DNA of 33,614 bases, from positions 1 through 33,614 of the IMG/VR virus record IMGVR_UViG_3300033571_031326; one strand, written 5' to 3'. Every line of letters starts with the position of its first letter. Position 1 is the first letter of the stretch. Made by a program: the position numbers and the translations under genes. Of the stretch, positions 6,970 through 16,238 are shown in pieces. The notes below the pieces were generated by a model. The model did no database searches, was not told the origin of the DNA, and worked only from the letters and a program-made list of their open reading frames with translations. Origin of the DNA: a virus.

Positions 6970-8816
6970 TGGCCAACATCAGAGTAACCGAACTAGATTT
7001 TGATACCATCAAGGAGAATCTAAAAGATTATCTGAGATCTCAGAGCGCCTTTACTGACTATGATTTTGATGCCAGTAACCTCAGCGTTCTGGTAGATCTG
7101 CTGGCCTACAACACGCACTACAATGCTGTGTTGGCCAACATGGTGGGCAACGAGATATTCATTGATACAGCCTTGAAACGTGCCAGTGTTGTAAGCCTGG
7201 CCAAACAGCTAAGCTACACACCCAGATCTGCACGCAGTGCCGAAGCCTTGGTGAATATTACACTGCAAAATGTACCCAATACGCCGTCGTTTGTAACCTT
7301 GGATCGATACAAACTATTCAACACAGTGGTTGACTCTGTTACCCTGCCCTTTTATACCATAGAATCCTATGTGGCTACACCAGTGGACGGTGTCTATACC
7401 TTTGAGAATGTAAAATTATATCAGGGTCGAGCTTTGGAGTATTACTACACCGTGGGTGCCACCAGCTCTCCGGCCAACAAGTATGTGATCCCCAATCAGA
7501 ATGTAGACACCCGCAGCATACAGGTTGCTGTGCAATACTCTGGCACCAGCAGTTTCAGTCAGACATTTACTGCGGCTGACAACATTGTCAACATTACTGC
7601 AACCACCAATGTATTCTTCCTGGAAGAAAATACCGAAGGATTCTATCAGATTTATTTTGGTGATGATGTCATTGGTAAAAATCTCAGCGCCAGCGACGTT
7701 GTTAAAATTTCTTATCTGGTCAGCGACGGTGCAGTGGGCAACGTTCCTGGTAATCTGTCGTTGAGTTGGAACACGTCGACCATAGGCGGAGAAAGTTCAG
7801 GCGATCGCAGCGTTGCCACTGTCAGCAAACCCGTGGGTGGACTGGATCGAGAAAGCATCGACGACATACGATTCAATGCACTGAGTTCCTATACATCACA
7901 GAATCGTGCTGTGACAGAACAAGACTATGCCAATCTGATACTCAGAGAACTGCCAGCGGCACGCAGTGTCAATGTCTGGGGCGGCGAGCGCAACAGTCCG
8001 CCAGAATATGGTATCGTCTACATCAGCATTGCACCTAAAACTGGCTATGTACTGACCACCGACGAAAAGAACAGAATTATTCGAGACATACTGCAGCCGC
8101 ATAGTCTGGTTACCATGCGACATGCTTTTGTTGATCCCAGCTATACCTACATTGGATTTTTAATTACTGCACGCTACAGCACAGCCCGAACCAATCGCAG
8201 TGCTCAGCAGATCAGCGTGTTGATCAACAACAAGATTAATAGTTTTATTGAAGCCAATCTGCGACGTTTTAATCAGGTCTACTATGAATCACAGCTGCAT
8301 GAACAGCTCATGGATGTTGACGATAGTCTGCTCAGCATCAACATCATTAAACGTCTGCAGAAACGCATCACGCCCAACATTGGCACCGACGTATTTACTG
8401 GGCCAGTGCTGTTTCCTGTGAGGATCAATCCAGGAACAGTACGCAGCACCAGATTTGTAACCACCAAAGAAGCCGTGTCTTATACCGTGGAAATTCATGA
8501 TCAGCCCAATGAGATGCCGCCCAATCCTCTGGGCACTGGAGTTCTGCAATTGATTGACATGTCCAACGGTGCTGTGATAGAACAAAACATTGGCACAGTT
8601 AACTATGCCACGGGTGCCATGAACATCAATACCCTGCAGATAGTGGGCTATGTTGGACAAGTCTCCAGCGTGAGAATAAATATTGAGCAACAAGAAACCG
8701 ACGATGACATTCGTCCTACCTACAATGAAATTTTGCTGCTGGACGATTCAACCAATGATTCAGTGGCTGCCTTGGATAATGGTATTAGAATCAATACCAT
8801 AGGAACTAATACATGA
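6969..8816 (+). CDS. gp6: Baseplate wedge protein gp6 (baseplate J-like)
   Basis: 615 residues (T4 gp6 is 660). The N-terminus reads TELDFDTIKENLKDYLRSQS, then FDASNLSVLVDLLAYNTHYN, then NEIFIDTALKRASVVSLAKQ and LSYTPRSARSA, all typical of gp6. A baseplate J-like core lies at about residues 300-400 (RAVTEQDYANLILRELP, then SVNVWGGERNSPPEYGIVYI). gp6 dimers form the inner ring of wedges and fasten gp25 and gp53. The start overlaps the gp25 stop (TAATG) and the end overlaps the next gene (ATGA), consistent with one transcript. Confidence 0.95.
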   Translation: MANIRVTELDFDTIKENLKDYLRSQSAFTDYDFDASNLSVLVDLLAYNTHYNAVLANMVGNEIFIDTALKRASVVSLAKQLSYTPRSARSAEALVNITLQNVPNTPSFVTLDRYKLFNTVVDSVTLPFYTIESYVATPVDGVYTFENVKLYQGRALEYYYTVGATSSPANKYVIPNQNVDTRSIQVAVQYSGTSSFSQTFTAADNIVNITATTNVFFLEENTEGFYQIYFGDDVIGKNLSASDVVKISYLVSDGAVGNVPGNLSLSWNTSTIGGESSGDRSVATVSKPVGGLDRESIDDIRFNALSSYTSQNRAVTEQDYANLILRELPAARSVNVWGGERNSPPEYGIVYISIAPKTGYVLTTDEKNRIIRDILQPHSLVTMRHAFVDPSYTYIGFLITARYSTARTNRSAQQISVLINNKINSFIEANLRRFNQVYYESQLHEQLMDVDDSLLSINIIKRLQKRITPNIGTDVFTGPVLFPVRINPGTVRSTRFVTTKEAVSYTVEIHDQPNEMPPNPLGTGVLQLIDMSNGAVIEQNIGTVNYATGAMNINTLQIVGYVGQVSSVRINIEQQETDDDIRPTYNEILLLDDSTNDSVAALDNGIRINTIGTNT

Positions 8817-11800
8817 GCCTAGATAAAAAAGTTTCTGATCTGCTGCCAGCGCAGATTCCTGACTATGTTCAGGAATTTTATCCGTTGTTTGTTGTGTTCG
8901 TCACCAAATATTTTGAGTGGCTGGAACAAGAAGGCAATCCGCAGAGCATAATTCAAAATGTTCAACTCAACGTTGACATCGACACCACGGCCAGCAGTCT
9001 GGCCACGAAGTTTATGTCAATCTATGCTCCCAATCTGCCACAGACCTCGGCACTGGATCGCACCATATTGGTCAAACATTTTCGCGATTTTTATCGTAGT
9101 CGAGGCAGCGAAGAAAGTTTTAAATTCTTCTTCCGCGCATTCTTTGACGATGAAATCACCATAAAATTACCAGGCGAGCAGCTTTTTAGACCGTCCGATG
9201 CTGACTGGTATGTTGAAAAGAAACTGCGTGTCAATGCCGTCACTGGCAACCCCAGACAATTGACTGCAGTTGAAATCACAGGCAACAGCAGCAATGCCAC
9301 GGCCATTGTCGAAGAAGTTGTCAACACCTATGGCGCCTGGGATCTGCGTCTGCAGAATCGAAGTCTGATCGGAACCTTTAACAGTTCAGAAACCATTACT
9401 GGCGTATACTATGATCATGCCAACAATGTCAGCAGCACTATAACAGTACTTAACACCAACGAGTTAGAAACACTGCCGGGTCGTCAGCGTGGCAGTGCCA
9501 GTCTGCTGAGTTCAGATCAGGTCATACAGGACAGCATCTACTGGCAAAAGTTTAGCTATGTGATACGTACGCGCACCGATCTGAGTCGCTGGCAGGATGC
9601 CGTGCTGGAACAACTACACCCCACGGGCAGAAATCTTTTTGGTGAAATTTTGCTGGACAATTCAACCAGCATGGCTGTGAGTTCTACTACACAGTTTTCG
9701 CAGTCCAATCAGATCGTCAGCGAGGTACGACTATTTACTTCGTCCAATAGTTTTTATCTGGTGCCTGGTGTTACCTGGGACCGTCTGGCCAATTTCAGAA
9801 CCGGTACCAGCGCCACTACATCGGCCGGTGCTGTGGTTTTTGATCCAGCCTTTAGCTATGGCGGCGAAAATGTTACCTTTGCTCTGCAGGGTGCCATTGA
9901 CGGCGCCACAGTCTTTCAGGAATCATTTGCCTTTACCAGCATCACTGGAACTGTTGATGTGCCTGTGACCACAGGACAGACTTTGAGATACAGCATACCA
10001 GGCGTTGGATTGTTCTATCGCGATTTTGTTCGTTATAGCGCACCCGTGACCAGCATCACTGGCACCATCAATGCAGTGCAGCAGGCCGGCGGCGATGAAA
10101 TTACCTTTACTGGTACAGGCACGCAGTTTTCTTCGGAACTGATACCTTCGAGTCTACAGACCTGGTGGAGATTTTCTGGACGCAATATTGCACAGACTGC
10201 AGAATATAATTTCTATCCTGCGGTGCTGACCATACAAGAACTTCCTGTGACAGGAACTGTGACCATAGCTGCACAGACTCCTGTTGCCCCAGACTACTTT
10301 ATCTATGTAAGCGGAGTCAATACACGTTTTCGCCGAGATCTGCTGATTACCAATGTCAACACCAGCGCTGGCATTACAGCTGAAACCACGATACCTGCCA
10401 TTGAAGACGGTCAACCCGAGCCCCGAATCTATCTGGACAATCTGGCACTTGCTGGCGATCTTACCTTTACCTCGGGCAGCACCAGTGTTGTTGGCATCAA
10501 CAGTTTTTTACTCAGTGAAATCTATCCCGTTTCTGCTAGTTTGACAGTTACCAAGCCCTTGTTTGGTCGTTGGTCACAGGTTACCAGCATACCAGCAGTT
10601 CTGGAAAGCTGGGAATTTCAGACCAGTCTATCTCTGGGCACTACAATTTCGGGAACAACGCTGTCCTTTACGCTGACCACCAGCAACTATTCGGCCATCA
10701 GTACCACTGCATTTGGAACTGATCGCAGCACACGCTACGACATACCCTTGCCGTTTCCTGTGCAGATACTGAATACATCGACCACCAAGCTCTATGTTCA
10801 TGCCAGTGGATTCGTAGCCAGCGACACCAGCGTTCCATCGAGTTTCCTCGGAGTTTTTAGGCCTTTCCATACTGGACCCTTCATAGGCGTTTTTCCATCG
10901 GTGGAAAACAGACTGGATTCTGTGCATCATGGAGTTTCTGGTACTGCGCCCAACCGTTACTACACCATACACTACAATGGACGCAAGGGTCGAGCCGGTA
11001 CGGGGGCAACAATTGCTTTTGGTTTTGTTGCTCAGACTACCCAGACTATTCGAGGCGCTGCTGCACTGGGCACTGCACTGACCACACCCACCAGTGGAAC
11101 ACTGATCAATGGTTATTTTAGTGTGACTTTACCCTGGACTATCTGGGTTGGTAGGACAGTAGTTACATCGATTCATGTCTCAAATCGTGCATATATAGTA
11201 TTCAATACGCCACGTGATACCGATGGACTTACCAGTTTTGCCGGTCAGGAGGGTTTAGGCCTCTATGATCCTGGCTATTTATATCCAGGGTTTTTCGATT
11301 ATAATTATTCCACTCAAGAATACAACGATGTAACTTCGGTGCAGCGTATATACTCGGCCACCGTGGGTACTGCACCCAATCGAAGTCACATTGTAAGATT
11401 CGAAGGCGACTGGCAGACCAGCACTGTTACTGCAGGCAATTCAAAGTATATCTTTGAACTGGAATTCAAAGAGTCAGATCTGAGCAGTATAACCGTACAT
11501 TTTGGTCATCCTGCTCAGAATCCAGCGACATTCTATAACGTCTATGGGTTTTCCTATGAACGGCTCACCTACGGCAATTATTTTGGTTTACTTGTGTCTT
11601 CTGAAAATCAAGACGGAGTAAGCTATACCCGCAGTTATAATACTACTTATAATATTCCACCCAACGTCTATGATCAGAATTCTGGTTACTATGTTCCTGT
11701 GACTGCAGGACTAGTTACAGCTAATTTTTCTAACCCCGAACTACGTGTATATCCATTTTTTACACAGGCTTATATTACTCAACCATCAAATCAAAAATGG

Positions 11801-14752
11801 GAAGTAAGCTTTCCTGAAAACAGTGCCAGTCCTGTTATATTCAGAGGTGGTGATGTATCCACAGACAATGGCAATCCAGGCGCGGCGTATGCCAGATATA
11901 ACTATGCTACTGGTACCTACAATACCAGCAACCCAGTTTGGGCTACTAGCCTGGAATGGTCTGAATTCTATCCTCCGGATGTTAGCGGTATATCAACCCG
12001 CACGGGTCTGGCTACACTGATTTTTTCCGATGGGCGGATTGCGTTCAACGACTCATCTACCCTGCGTGTAAATTTTTCTAGAATTCCAAGCAGTGTGGCG
12101 ATAACCACCAGCATACCTGGTACCAGTAACTCCAGACTACTGCTGCGTTCCTGGAACGCCATCCAAGGAGATATTTTCAATCCGACCACATCATACACAG
12201 CAAGAGCGTTTTACTACAACATTGGCAATAACGCCAGACTTGTTATTGATAATACATTCTTTCTTAGCTATGTTGTCTTTGATACCAACCTTATTGGCAC
12301 CAGCACTGGCGTGATTGCTCGCTATCCTCAGGATGGTTACAATGCTACCAGTTTGAATCGCAACCCCAATCCAACACTGGACATAAGAAAAACCAGTACT
12401 CGTTATGGTACTATTAGCAGCGGTTGGTTCGGCAATTATGATAATCGAACAACCGCATTTGGCATTCTGTTCAGCTATGGCAGCAGTGCCACGGTGCACA
12501 GCAGATTTTTACAGACCGTGCCAGTGTATGGCAGAACACATAGGCTGAATGTAAGCGGATTCGCTGGATCCAGCGGTGTTGGCACAAGCAGTTACTACAA
12601 CAATGAGCTGGCACCAGTGTTTACTGGCCAGGACTTGGAAGCCTGGTACAGCACCAATCCCAATCCTCAGCCACCTACTGCAGGTCAGACTCCCAGTGCA
12701 CTGGGCTGGACTCGCTGGGGCGCATTGGTGACCCCAACCAATGCAACGTTTCCGCATGGCATGACCAGTAACTATGGCAATGCATTTGAAATCACGGCAA
12801 ACATAACAACTACAGAAAATACATCGGTGACCTGGTTGATCTGGCAAAAAAGTTTTACTACTCAGACCAGCAATGCAGCTCAGCGACTCAGTGAGTATCT
12901 GATTAACTTTATAAACGTTGTAGCAATACCCACGGAAACCCGGTCCAATAATCGCAACGTTTTGTCCAGCGGCAGTGTTGTGCGAGTGCCAGTGCGCAGT
13001 ACTCAGGCCGGAGCCACGGTGCTGGAAGACTACTACGTGGACGAAGATCCACGACGTCGAACAATATTTGGAGATCAGTATTTGGTTCTCAGACCCGTGG
13101 GTACGGTTACATCGGTGCCCTATCAGGCCAGCATCAACAGCTATAGCACTGGTGGCACCACCAGCTATGGTCTGTATGATGTATCATTGAGCAATGTTCA
13201 ATTAAATTTTGTCGAGACAAGAACCGTTAATAGTGTGATTAATCAGACTACCCTGACTGTCACTGCGGCCTGGAGCAGCACCAGCAATCGTGTCTGGGGC
13301 GGCGGAGCTGGCTCTGGAGTATCTCGACGCGCACTTGCCATTGAATCTGTGCCGAGTGACACCAGCCTGGTGTTGCGCAACGTTGTTGGTGCTAGCCGAT
13401 TCAATGCACCAATTACAATATCCACCACTGTAGCTGGTCTGCAGGCAGATCGCAGATTCACCATTGTGTCTGTAAACAACGACAACGACGTTCAGGTCAG
13501 CGGAGGCGGCATCTATGCCAACATTACTGGCAAGACAGCCACATTTGCCACACCGCGCACTACTACCATTGACGGCCAGACTGGTTATCTGATCTATGGT
13601 GCAGACGACAACATTGTCAACACATCATTGAATACACGCTGGGCCACCGATGGGTTGCCAGGCACAGACGATCAGGGCAATGGCTATGGCACTCGACTAG
13701 ACGATCTTACCGTTGTATTGGATACATTGGATGAAAATAACGAGATTGTAGAGACCAGCAGTTTTACTGTGCTGCGTATTTTCAGTGATTCATCTATACT
13801 GGTGACTGGTTCGGCAATTACTGGCAATTTCTTCAATGTTCCCATGGCCTGTATATTCCCAGCCAACTGCAGTCAGCTCACCATAGTAGGAACTGGCACG
13901 CAGTTCATTGCAACCTCGGTTACGGTTAGCGAAGCCACAAAGGTCTTCGAAGAAGTCACAGAATTTGATTTCAGTGATCGACGCACTGGCTATCTGGATG
14001 TCAGCGGGCAACTGCTGCGTGTAATCAGCATTGTTGATAACAATACCCTGATAGTCAGCAGCCTGGCCATACGAGCAGCTCTGCTGAGTTCCACAGCAAC
14101 AAGTTTCCGCAGAATTCGAGGATTCGAGCCACCACGAGCACTGGGACGTCCTGGTGGAGCCAGCTTTGACAAGGCCGGTGCCACCATCAGCAACGATGAA
14201 AGCCTGATAGTACAGGATGCCAATGTAGATTATACTCAGATCAGAGAACTGTATCACACTACATCGAATCTGACGCTGGGCACCAGCACCACGCTGCTCA
14301 GCACCAGCATCAGCGTCGCAGCGGGCAGCAGTGTACTGCTGCTGGTAACCTGGACCAAGGATCTGGCCGACAGCGCCGACGAAGTTCTGAACCAGCTGAC
14401 CATTGCAGTTTCGTCGACAGGAACCTTTGTAGTTGGATTCGACGATGAAGTACAAAGAAATCACAAGGACATTGCACAGGGCCGAACCCAGCTATATCGT
14501 GGATCAGTATATCTGAACAGCAGCAACAGCATCAGCAGCAACACAGTATCACATGGTGATGTCACCAGCACTGCCAGCTGGATCTGGGTTCCCTACAACG
14601 TCAAACGGTCTGGAACCTTCAGCAGATTTACCCTGCTGATCAGCAGCAGTCAGTCCACCAGCATCAGCATTGACATAGGCACAGGACTGACTGGTAGTTG
14701 GCAGAGTCTGGCATCAGACTTTTTAAATATCAGTGTCATAGGCACCAGTTAA
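8813..14752 (+). CDS. gp7: Giant gp7-like baseplate wedge protein with long beta-rich extension
   Basis: 1979 residues against 1032 for T4 gp7. The first ~285 residues match, as I recall the T4 sequence, the C-terminal part of gp7: FVTKYFEWLEQEGNP, then FRDFYRSRGSEESFKFFFRA, then FFDDEITIKLPGE, and near 233-280 VIQDSIYWQKFSYVIRTRTD with LSRWQDAVLEQLHPTG. The position between gp6 and gp8 is that of gp7. The rest is Ser/Thr/Gly-rich and beta-like. It includes modules with GTGTQF or GVNTRF, and two nidogen-like sandwiches at about 640-740 and 760-910, each with a GTAPNR motif. No signal peptide, coiled coil or enzyme motif is visible. AGGA at 8802-8805 precedes the ATG. The extension could be exposed outer baseplate or fibre material; that is inference. 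Confidence 0.75.
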   Translation: MSLDKKVSDLLPAQIPDYVQEFYPLFVVFVTKYFEWLEQEGNPQSIIQNVQLNVDIDTTASSLATKFMSIYAPNLPQTSALDRTILVKHFRDFYRSRGSEESFKFFFRAFFDDEITIKLPGEQLFRPSDADWYVEKKLRVNAVTGNPRQLTAVEITGNSSNATAIVEEVVNTYGAWDLRLQNRSLIGTFNSSETITGVYYDHANNVSSTITVLNTNELETLPGRQRGSASLLSSDQVIQDSIYWQKFSYVIRTRTDLSRWQDAVLEQLHPTGRNLFGEILLDNSTSMAVSSTTQFSQSNQIVSEVRLFTSSNSFYLVPGVTWDRLANFRTGTSATTSAGAVVFDPAFSYGGENVTFALQGAIDGATVFQESFAFTSITGTVDVPVTTGQTLRYSIPGVGLFYRDFVRYSAPVTSITGTINAVQQAGGDEITFTGTGTQFSSELIPSSLQTWWRFSGRNIAQTAEYNFYPAVLTIQELPVTGTVTIAAQTPVAPDYFIYVSGVNTRFRRDLLITNVNTSAGITAETTIPAIEDGQPEPRIYLDNLALAGDLTFTSGSTSVVGINSFLLSEIYPVSASLTVTKPLFGRWSQVTSIPAVLESWEFQTSLSLGTTISGTTLSFTLTTSNYSAISTTAFGTDRSTRYDIPLPFPVQILNTSTTKLYVHASGFVASDTSVPSSFLGVFRPFHTGPFIGVFPSVENRLDSVHHGVSGTAPNRYYTIHYNGRKGRAGTGATIAFGFVAQTTQTIRGAAALGTALTTPTSGTLINGYFSVTLPWTIWVGRTVVTSIHVSNRAYIVFNTPRDTDGLTSFAGQEGLGLYDPGYLYPGFFDYNYSTQEYNDVTSVQRIYSATVGTAPNRSHIVRFEGDWQTSTVTAGNSKYIFELEFKESDLSSITVHFGHPAQNPATFYNVYGFSYERLTYGNYFGLLVSSENQDGVSYTRSYNTTYNIPPNVYDQNSGYYVPVTAGLVTANFSNPELRVYPFFTQAYITQPSNQKWEVSFPENSASPVIFRGGDVSTDNGNPGAAYARYNYATGTYNTSNPVWATSLEWSEFYPPDVSGISTRTGLATLIFSDGRIAFNDSSTLRVNFSRIPSSVAITTSIPGTSNSRLLLRSWNAIQGDIFNPTTSYTARAFYYNIGNNARLVIDNTFFLSYVVFDTNLIGTSTGVIARYPQDGYNATSLNRNPNPTLDIRKTSTRYGTISSGWFGNYDNRTTAFGILFSYGSSATVHSRFLQTVPVYGRTHRLNVSGFAGSSGVGTSSYYNNELAPVFTGQDLEAWYSTNPNPQPPTAGQTPSALGWTRWGALVTPTNATFPHGMTSNYGNAFEITANITTTENTSVTWLIWQKSFTTQTSNAAQRLSEYLINFINVVAIPTETRSNNRNVLSSGSVVRVPVRSTQAGATVLEDYYVDEDPRRRTIFGDQYLVLRPVGTVTSVPYQASINSYSTGGTTSYGLYDVSLSNVQLNFVETRTVNSVINQTTLTVTAAWSSTSNRVWGGGAGSGVSRRALAIESVPSDTSLVLRNVVGASRFNAPITISTTVAGLQADRRFTIVSVNNDNDVQVSGGGIYANITGKTATFATPRTTTIDGQTGYLIYGADDNIVNTSLNTRWATDGLPGTDDQGNGYGTRLDDLTVVLDTLDENNEIVETSSFTVLRIFSDSSILVTGSAITGNFFNVPMACIFPANCSQLTIVGTGTQFIATSVTVSEATKVFEEVTEFDFSDRRTGYLDVSGQLLRVISIVDNNTLIVSSLAIRAALLSSTATSFRRIRGFEPPRALGRPGGASFDKAGATISNDESLIVQDANVDYTQIRELYHTTSNLTLGTSTTLLSTSISVAAGSSVLLLVTWTKDLADSADEVLNQLTIAVSSTGTFVVGFDDEVQRNHKDIAQGRTQLYRGSVYLNSSNSISSNTVSHGDVTSTASWIWVPYNVKRSGTFSRFTLLISSSQSTSISIDIGTGLTGSWQSLASDFLNISVIGTS

Positions 14753-14755
14753 ACC

Positions 14756-14763
14756 GATAAATA
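14756..14763 (+). promoter_or_regulatory. Probable T4-type late promoter for gp8
   Basis: GATAAATA lies in the 36-base gap between the gp7-like and gp8 genes, 26 bases before the gp8 ATG. One mismatch to TATAAATA. A start about 6 bases downstream leaves a leader of about 20 bases that contains AAGGA at 14778-14782. Being in one of the few real gaps makes it more credible than the matches inside genes. Confidence 0.5.
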
Positions 14764-14788
14764 AACTAGTACAATTCAAGGATTCAAC

Positions 14789-16222
14789 ATGGCCATAGTA
14801 ACCAGCAAATTTCGCGTAGCCGCTGCCAGCGGTTTCGCCACCAGATTTGCCATAGACAGCATCTACATGATGCTGGCACGCCCGCAGAGCTGGAATAATA
14901 CACTGAGCGCAAACTTCACAGCTCAGAGCGGACAAGTCACCAGCGATGTGCAGCCTCCGACGCCCACAGACAACTACATCAATGAACACAATCTATGGCG
15001 CGATGCCATGGCAGCAGTGCGGGTAACCGCCGGCGATGTTCGACTCTGCACAGCCAGAAACAACTGGATCAGTGGCACGCGCTATGACATGTATCGGCAT
15101 GACATCAGCACAGCCCAATCAACTGCCACGGGTAAATTCAATCTAAGCGAAAGCAACATGATTGTCTATGTTACCAGCAACAGTTCGGTCTACAAGTGTC
15201 TGTACAATGGTGCCAATGCCACCTTTACCACAGGCGTTCTCAGCACCGTTGCGCCAACGTCGACCAGCTTTGCACCCCAGACCACGGCCGATGGCTATAT
15301 CTGGAAATACATGTACACCATTACTGCAGGCGACGCAGACTTTGTTACAGCCAACTACATACCAGTGCCCAGCACTGTTAGTTCGGTCAGCAATCGACTG
15401 GGTCTGGATGTCATACTGGTCACCGGGGGTGGTAGCTACAGCAGCAATCCAACCGTGGTCATCTATGGCGATGGGTCTGGTGCCCAGGCTGTGGCAGTGA
15501 CCAGTGCTGGTGCCATTGCAGGTGTCACCATACTGGATCCAGGATCGGGTTATACCTGGGCCAAGATTCAATTCAGCGCAGCGTCAGTGGTGTCTCAGGC
15601 CAGTGCCGTAGCCATTATTGCACCCACCGGTGGCCATGCCAGCAACCTAGTTTCAGAATGCAATGCGCACAATGTCATGATTGTTGGCAGTGTACAGGCC
15701 TATCAGGGCGAAGACGTTCCAGTAAATCAGGATTTCCGCACCGTGGCTCTGATTAAAAATCCTCTGGTGTATCAGACATTGTCAGCCGCCTATACCACCA
15801 CCACAGTTGCCGTGGCAGATACTGTGCGTGTTGCACGAACCCTGGTCATGACCAGCACTGCTACTACAGCGCCCACCAACGACATCTTGCTAAGCAACAC
15901 CGCGGGTGCGTCAGTGCTGGCAGTATTCCAAAGCGCCAGCACCACCAGACTGCAGTTTATTCAGCCCGTGGCCAGCGATACCAGCGTTGTTTCTGCAACA
16001 GAACTGAGTCGCATTGATACATCAAATACTCTGCGTCTAAAACAAATCGCTGCTGGTGACGTCATTGCTGGCACAGGCTACAGCGAAGCAGTCAGCAGCA
16101 TTACCAGTGTTGCACCTGAGCTGCAGCACTACAGCGGTGAATTATTGTATCTGGATTATCGTGCTCCGGTTACACGCAATTTGAATCAAAACGAGAAAAT
16201 AAATATTGTAGTTAATTTCTAA
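14789..16222 (+). CDS. gp8: Baseplate wedge protein gp8-like
   Basis: 477 residues (T4 gp8 is 334). The first 180 residues carry the gp8 pattern: SKFRVAAASGFATRFAIDSI followed by YMMLARPQSWNN; NLWRDAMAAVRVTAGDVRLC; NNWISGTRYDMYRHD; then VYVTSNSSVYKCLYNG and TTADGYIWKYMYTITAGD. gp8 is a dimeric wedge protein that binds gp7 and gp10. Residues about 200-260 hold an inserted glycine-rich beta unit (VTGGGSYSSNPTVVIYGDGS, then GAQAVAV and DPGSGYTW) common in phage tail proteins, which explains the extra length. AAGGA at 14778-14782 is 6 bases before the ATG. A late-promoter-like GATAAATA lies just upstream. Confidence 0.87.
   Translation: MAIVTSKFRVAAASGFATRFAIDSIYMMLARPQSWNNTLSANFTAQSGQVTSDVQPPTPTDNYINEHNLWRDAMAAVRVTAGDVRLCTARNNWISGTRYDMYRHDISTAQSTATGKFNLSESNMIVYVTSNSSVYKCLYNGANATFTTGVLSTVAPTSTSFAPQTTADGYIWKYMYTITAGDADFVTANYIPVPSTVSSVSNRLGLDVILVTGGGSYSSNPTVVIYGDGSGAQAVAVTSAGAIAGVTILDPGSGYTWAKIQFSAASVVSQASAVAIIAPTGGHASNLVSECNAHNVMIVGSVQAYQGEDVPVNQDFRTVALIKNPLVYQTLSAAYTTTTVAVADTVRVARTLVMTSTATTAPTNDILLSNTAGASVLAVFQSASTTRLQFIQPVASDTSVVSATELSRIDTSNTLRLKQIAAGDVIAGTGYSEAVSSITSVAPELQHYSGELLYLDYRAPVTRNLNQNEKINIVVNF
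16198..16205 (+). promoter_or_regulatory. Possible T4-type late promoter before the DUF4815 giant gene
   Basis: AATAAATA, one mismatch from TATAAATA, lies at the end of the gp8 gene and 33 bases before the next ATG. The implied leader of about 25 bases contains AAAGGT at 16228-16233. Placement is right, but the motif is short and AT-rich and may be chance. Confidence 0.35.
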
Positions 16223-16238
16223 GACTCAAAGGTAAAAA

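Noticed and set aside
8675-8682. AATAAATA about 130 bases before the gp7-like gene
   Set aside because: One-mismatch form inside the gp6 gene at a loose distance; not supported by context.
11276-11283. Exact TATAAATA on the minus strand
   Set aside because: It is inside the gp7-like gene with no leftward gene downstream, so it is most likely chance.
13790-14464. 224-codon open frame on the minus strand
   Set aside because: It lies wholly inside the gp7-like gene, has no ribosome site, and the translation has no recognisable pattern. Long antisense frames are expected from the codon use of this window.
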